A stretch of 7,917 nt of DNA from Pseudomonadota bacterium (lineage in GTDB: Bacteria; Desulfobacterota; Desulfovibrionia; Desulfovibrionales; Desulfovibrionaceae), in assembly GCA_023453335.1 (NCBI GenBank), contig JAEXTU010000250.1:1-7917 (forward strand). Reading direction: 5' to 3'. This document shows positions 7,746 through 7,917 of the stretch, piece after piece. The notes below the pieces were generated by a model. That model ran no database searches. It was not told the origin of the DNA and worked only from the letters and a program-made list of their open reading frames with translations. Position 1 is the first letter of the stretch. Every line of letters begins with the position of its first letter. A program made the translations under genes and the position numbers.

Positions 7746-7853
7746 AAGAGGGCGGTTCGCGAACCGCCCTCTTACCCGCGCCGCCCCCGGAAGAAAGCCC
7801 TGCCGGACGCGCTGGCGCACCCCTCTTCTGTAGGGGCGATTCACGAATCGCCC
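7746..7853. repeat. REPIN-like inverted pair of palindromes, copy 2
   Basis: The left arm is a perfect 28 bp palindrome (7746-7773) built on the same GGGCGGTTCGCGAACCGCCC core as the right arm of copy 1. The right arm (7834-7853), GGGCGATTC-AC-GAATCGCCC, is the exact reverse complement of the left arm of copy 1. The spacer half GGAAGAAAGCC ... CCTCTTCTGTAGGGG aligns with copy 1 at roughly 80% over 46 bases in the same orientation. The left side lacks the CTAC that follows the first palindrome in copy 1 and has about 17 other bases before the shared spacer begins. The element follows the fdhB terminator, again at a 3' gene end. Confidence 0.8.
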
Positions 7854-7917
7854 GGCTTTTCGCCTTCCTGCTTCACCCGCCGCCGCCCGGCCAGGTCGCC
7901 TGCCGGCAGGCACAGCC
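7854..7917. other. Right edge, no assignable gene
   Basis: These 64 bases hold a perfect 14 bp palindrome GCCTGCCGGCAGGC (7898-7911) and no start codon with a ribosome binding site on the plus strand. On the minus strand, open frames run in from the right edge and stop at 7873-7875 or 7841-7843 (the latter inside the repeat). Either could be the tail of a convergent gene, but each is too short to identify. Confidence 0.3.

Noticed and set aside
7590..7913. Minus-strand 107-codon open frame at the right edge
   Set aside because: It runs through the terminator and both palindromes of repeat copy 2 (giving fragments like FVNRPYRRG) and overlaps the end of fdhB. It is a repeat artefact, not a gene.

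Overview
This is a strongly GC-rich bacterial window. It carries the 3' part of a Lon protease gene, a phenylacetate-CoA ligase, a type IV prepilin peptidase, and a two-gene formate dehydrogenase operon. The FdhA/FdhB pair matches the periplasmic W/Mo FdhAB architecture of sulfate reducers: a Tat-exported catalytic subunit of about 1000 residues, and a soluble 12-cysteine beta subunit without a membrane anchor. That pair, the PaaK type, and the Lon with a Pro/Ala/Lys tail suggest a member of the Desulfovibrionaceae. This assignment is an inference from protein style; no rRNA or taxonomic marker is present.

Layout from left to right. The lon gene (+) enters from the left edge already inside its AAA+ domain and ends at 1273. 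It converges on paaK (-, 1469-2770). The gap between them holds a REPIN-like pair of palindromes (1302-1390) and a clear intrinsic terminator for paaK (1402-1445). A 110 bp gap separates paaK from the divergently transcribed prepilin peptidase (+, 2881-3663). Next is a 254 bp regulatory gap. It contains an unusually AT-rich promoter-like patch with repeated TATGG motifs, then a leader with several stem-loops, then an excellent ribosome binding site. fdhA (3918-6932) and fdhB (6947-7675) form a tight operon. It is closed by a strong hairpin (7691-7724) and a second copy of the palindromic repeat element (7746-7853). The last 60 bases have no assignable gene.

How the genes work together. FdhA carries a twin-arginine signal, one [4Fe-4S] cluster and the bis-MGD metal site. 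FdhB carries three [4Fe-4S] clusters and no export signal, so it should be carried out through Tat together with FdhA. No cytochrome or membrane subunit follows, so the likely electron partner is a soluble periplasmic c-type cytochrome encoded elsewhere (inference). The most notable point is that the active-site residue normally encoded as selenocysteine (TGA) in this enzyme type is here an ordinary cysteine (TGC, residue 191). The other genes (protein quality control, aryl-acetate activation, pilin or pseudopilin processing) have no evident functional link to the fdh operon.

I found no CRISPR array, tRNA, rRNA, insertion sequence or phage gene. The candidates for something less described are the structured fdhA leader and the dispersed palindrome pairs, not a new protein system.
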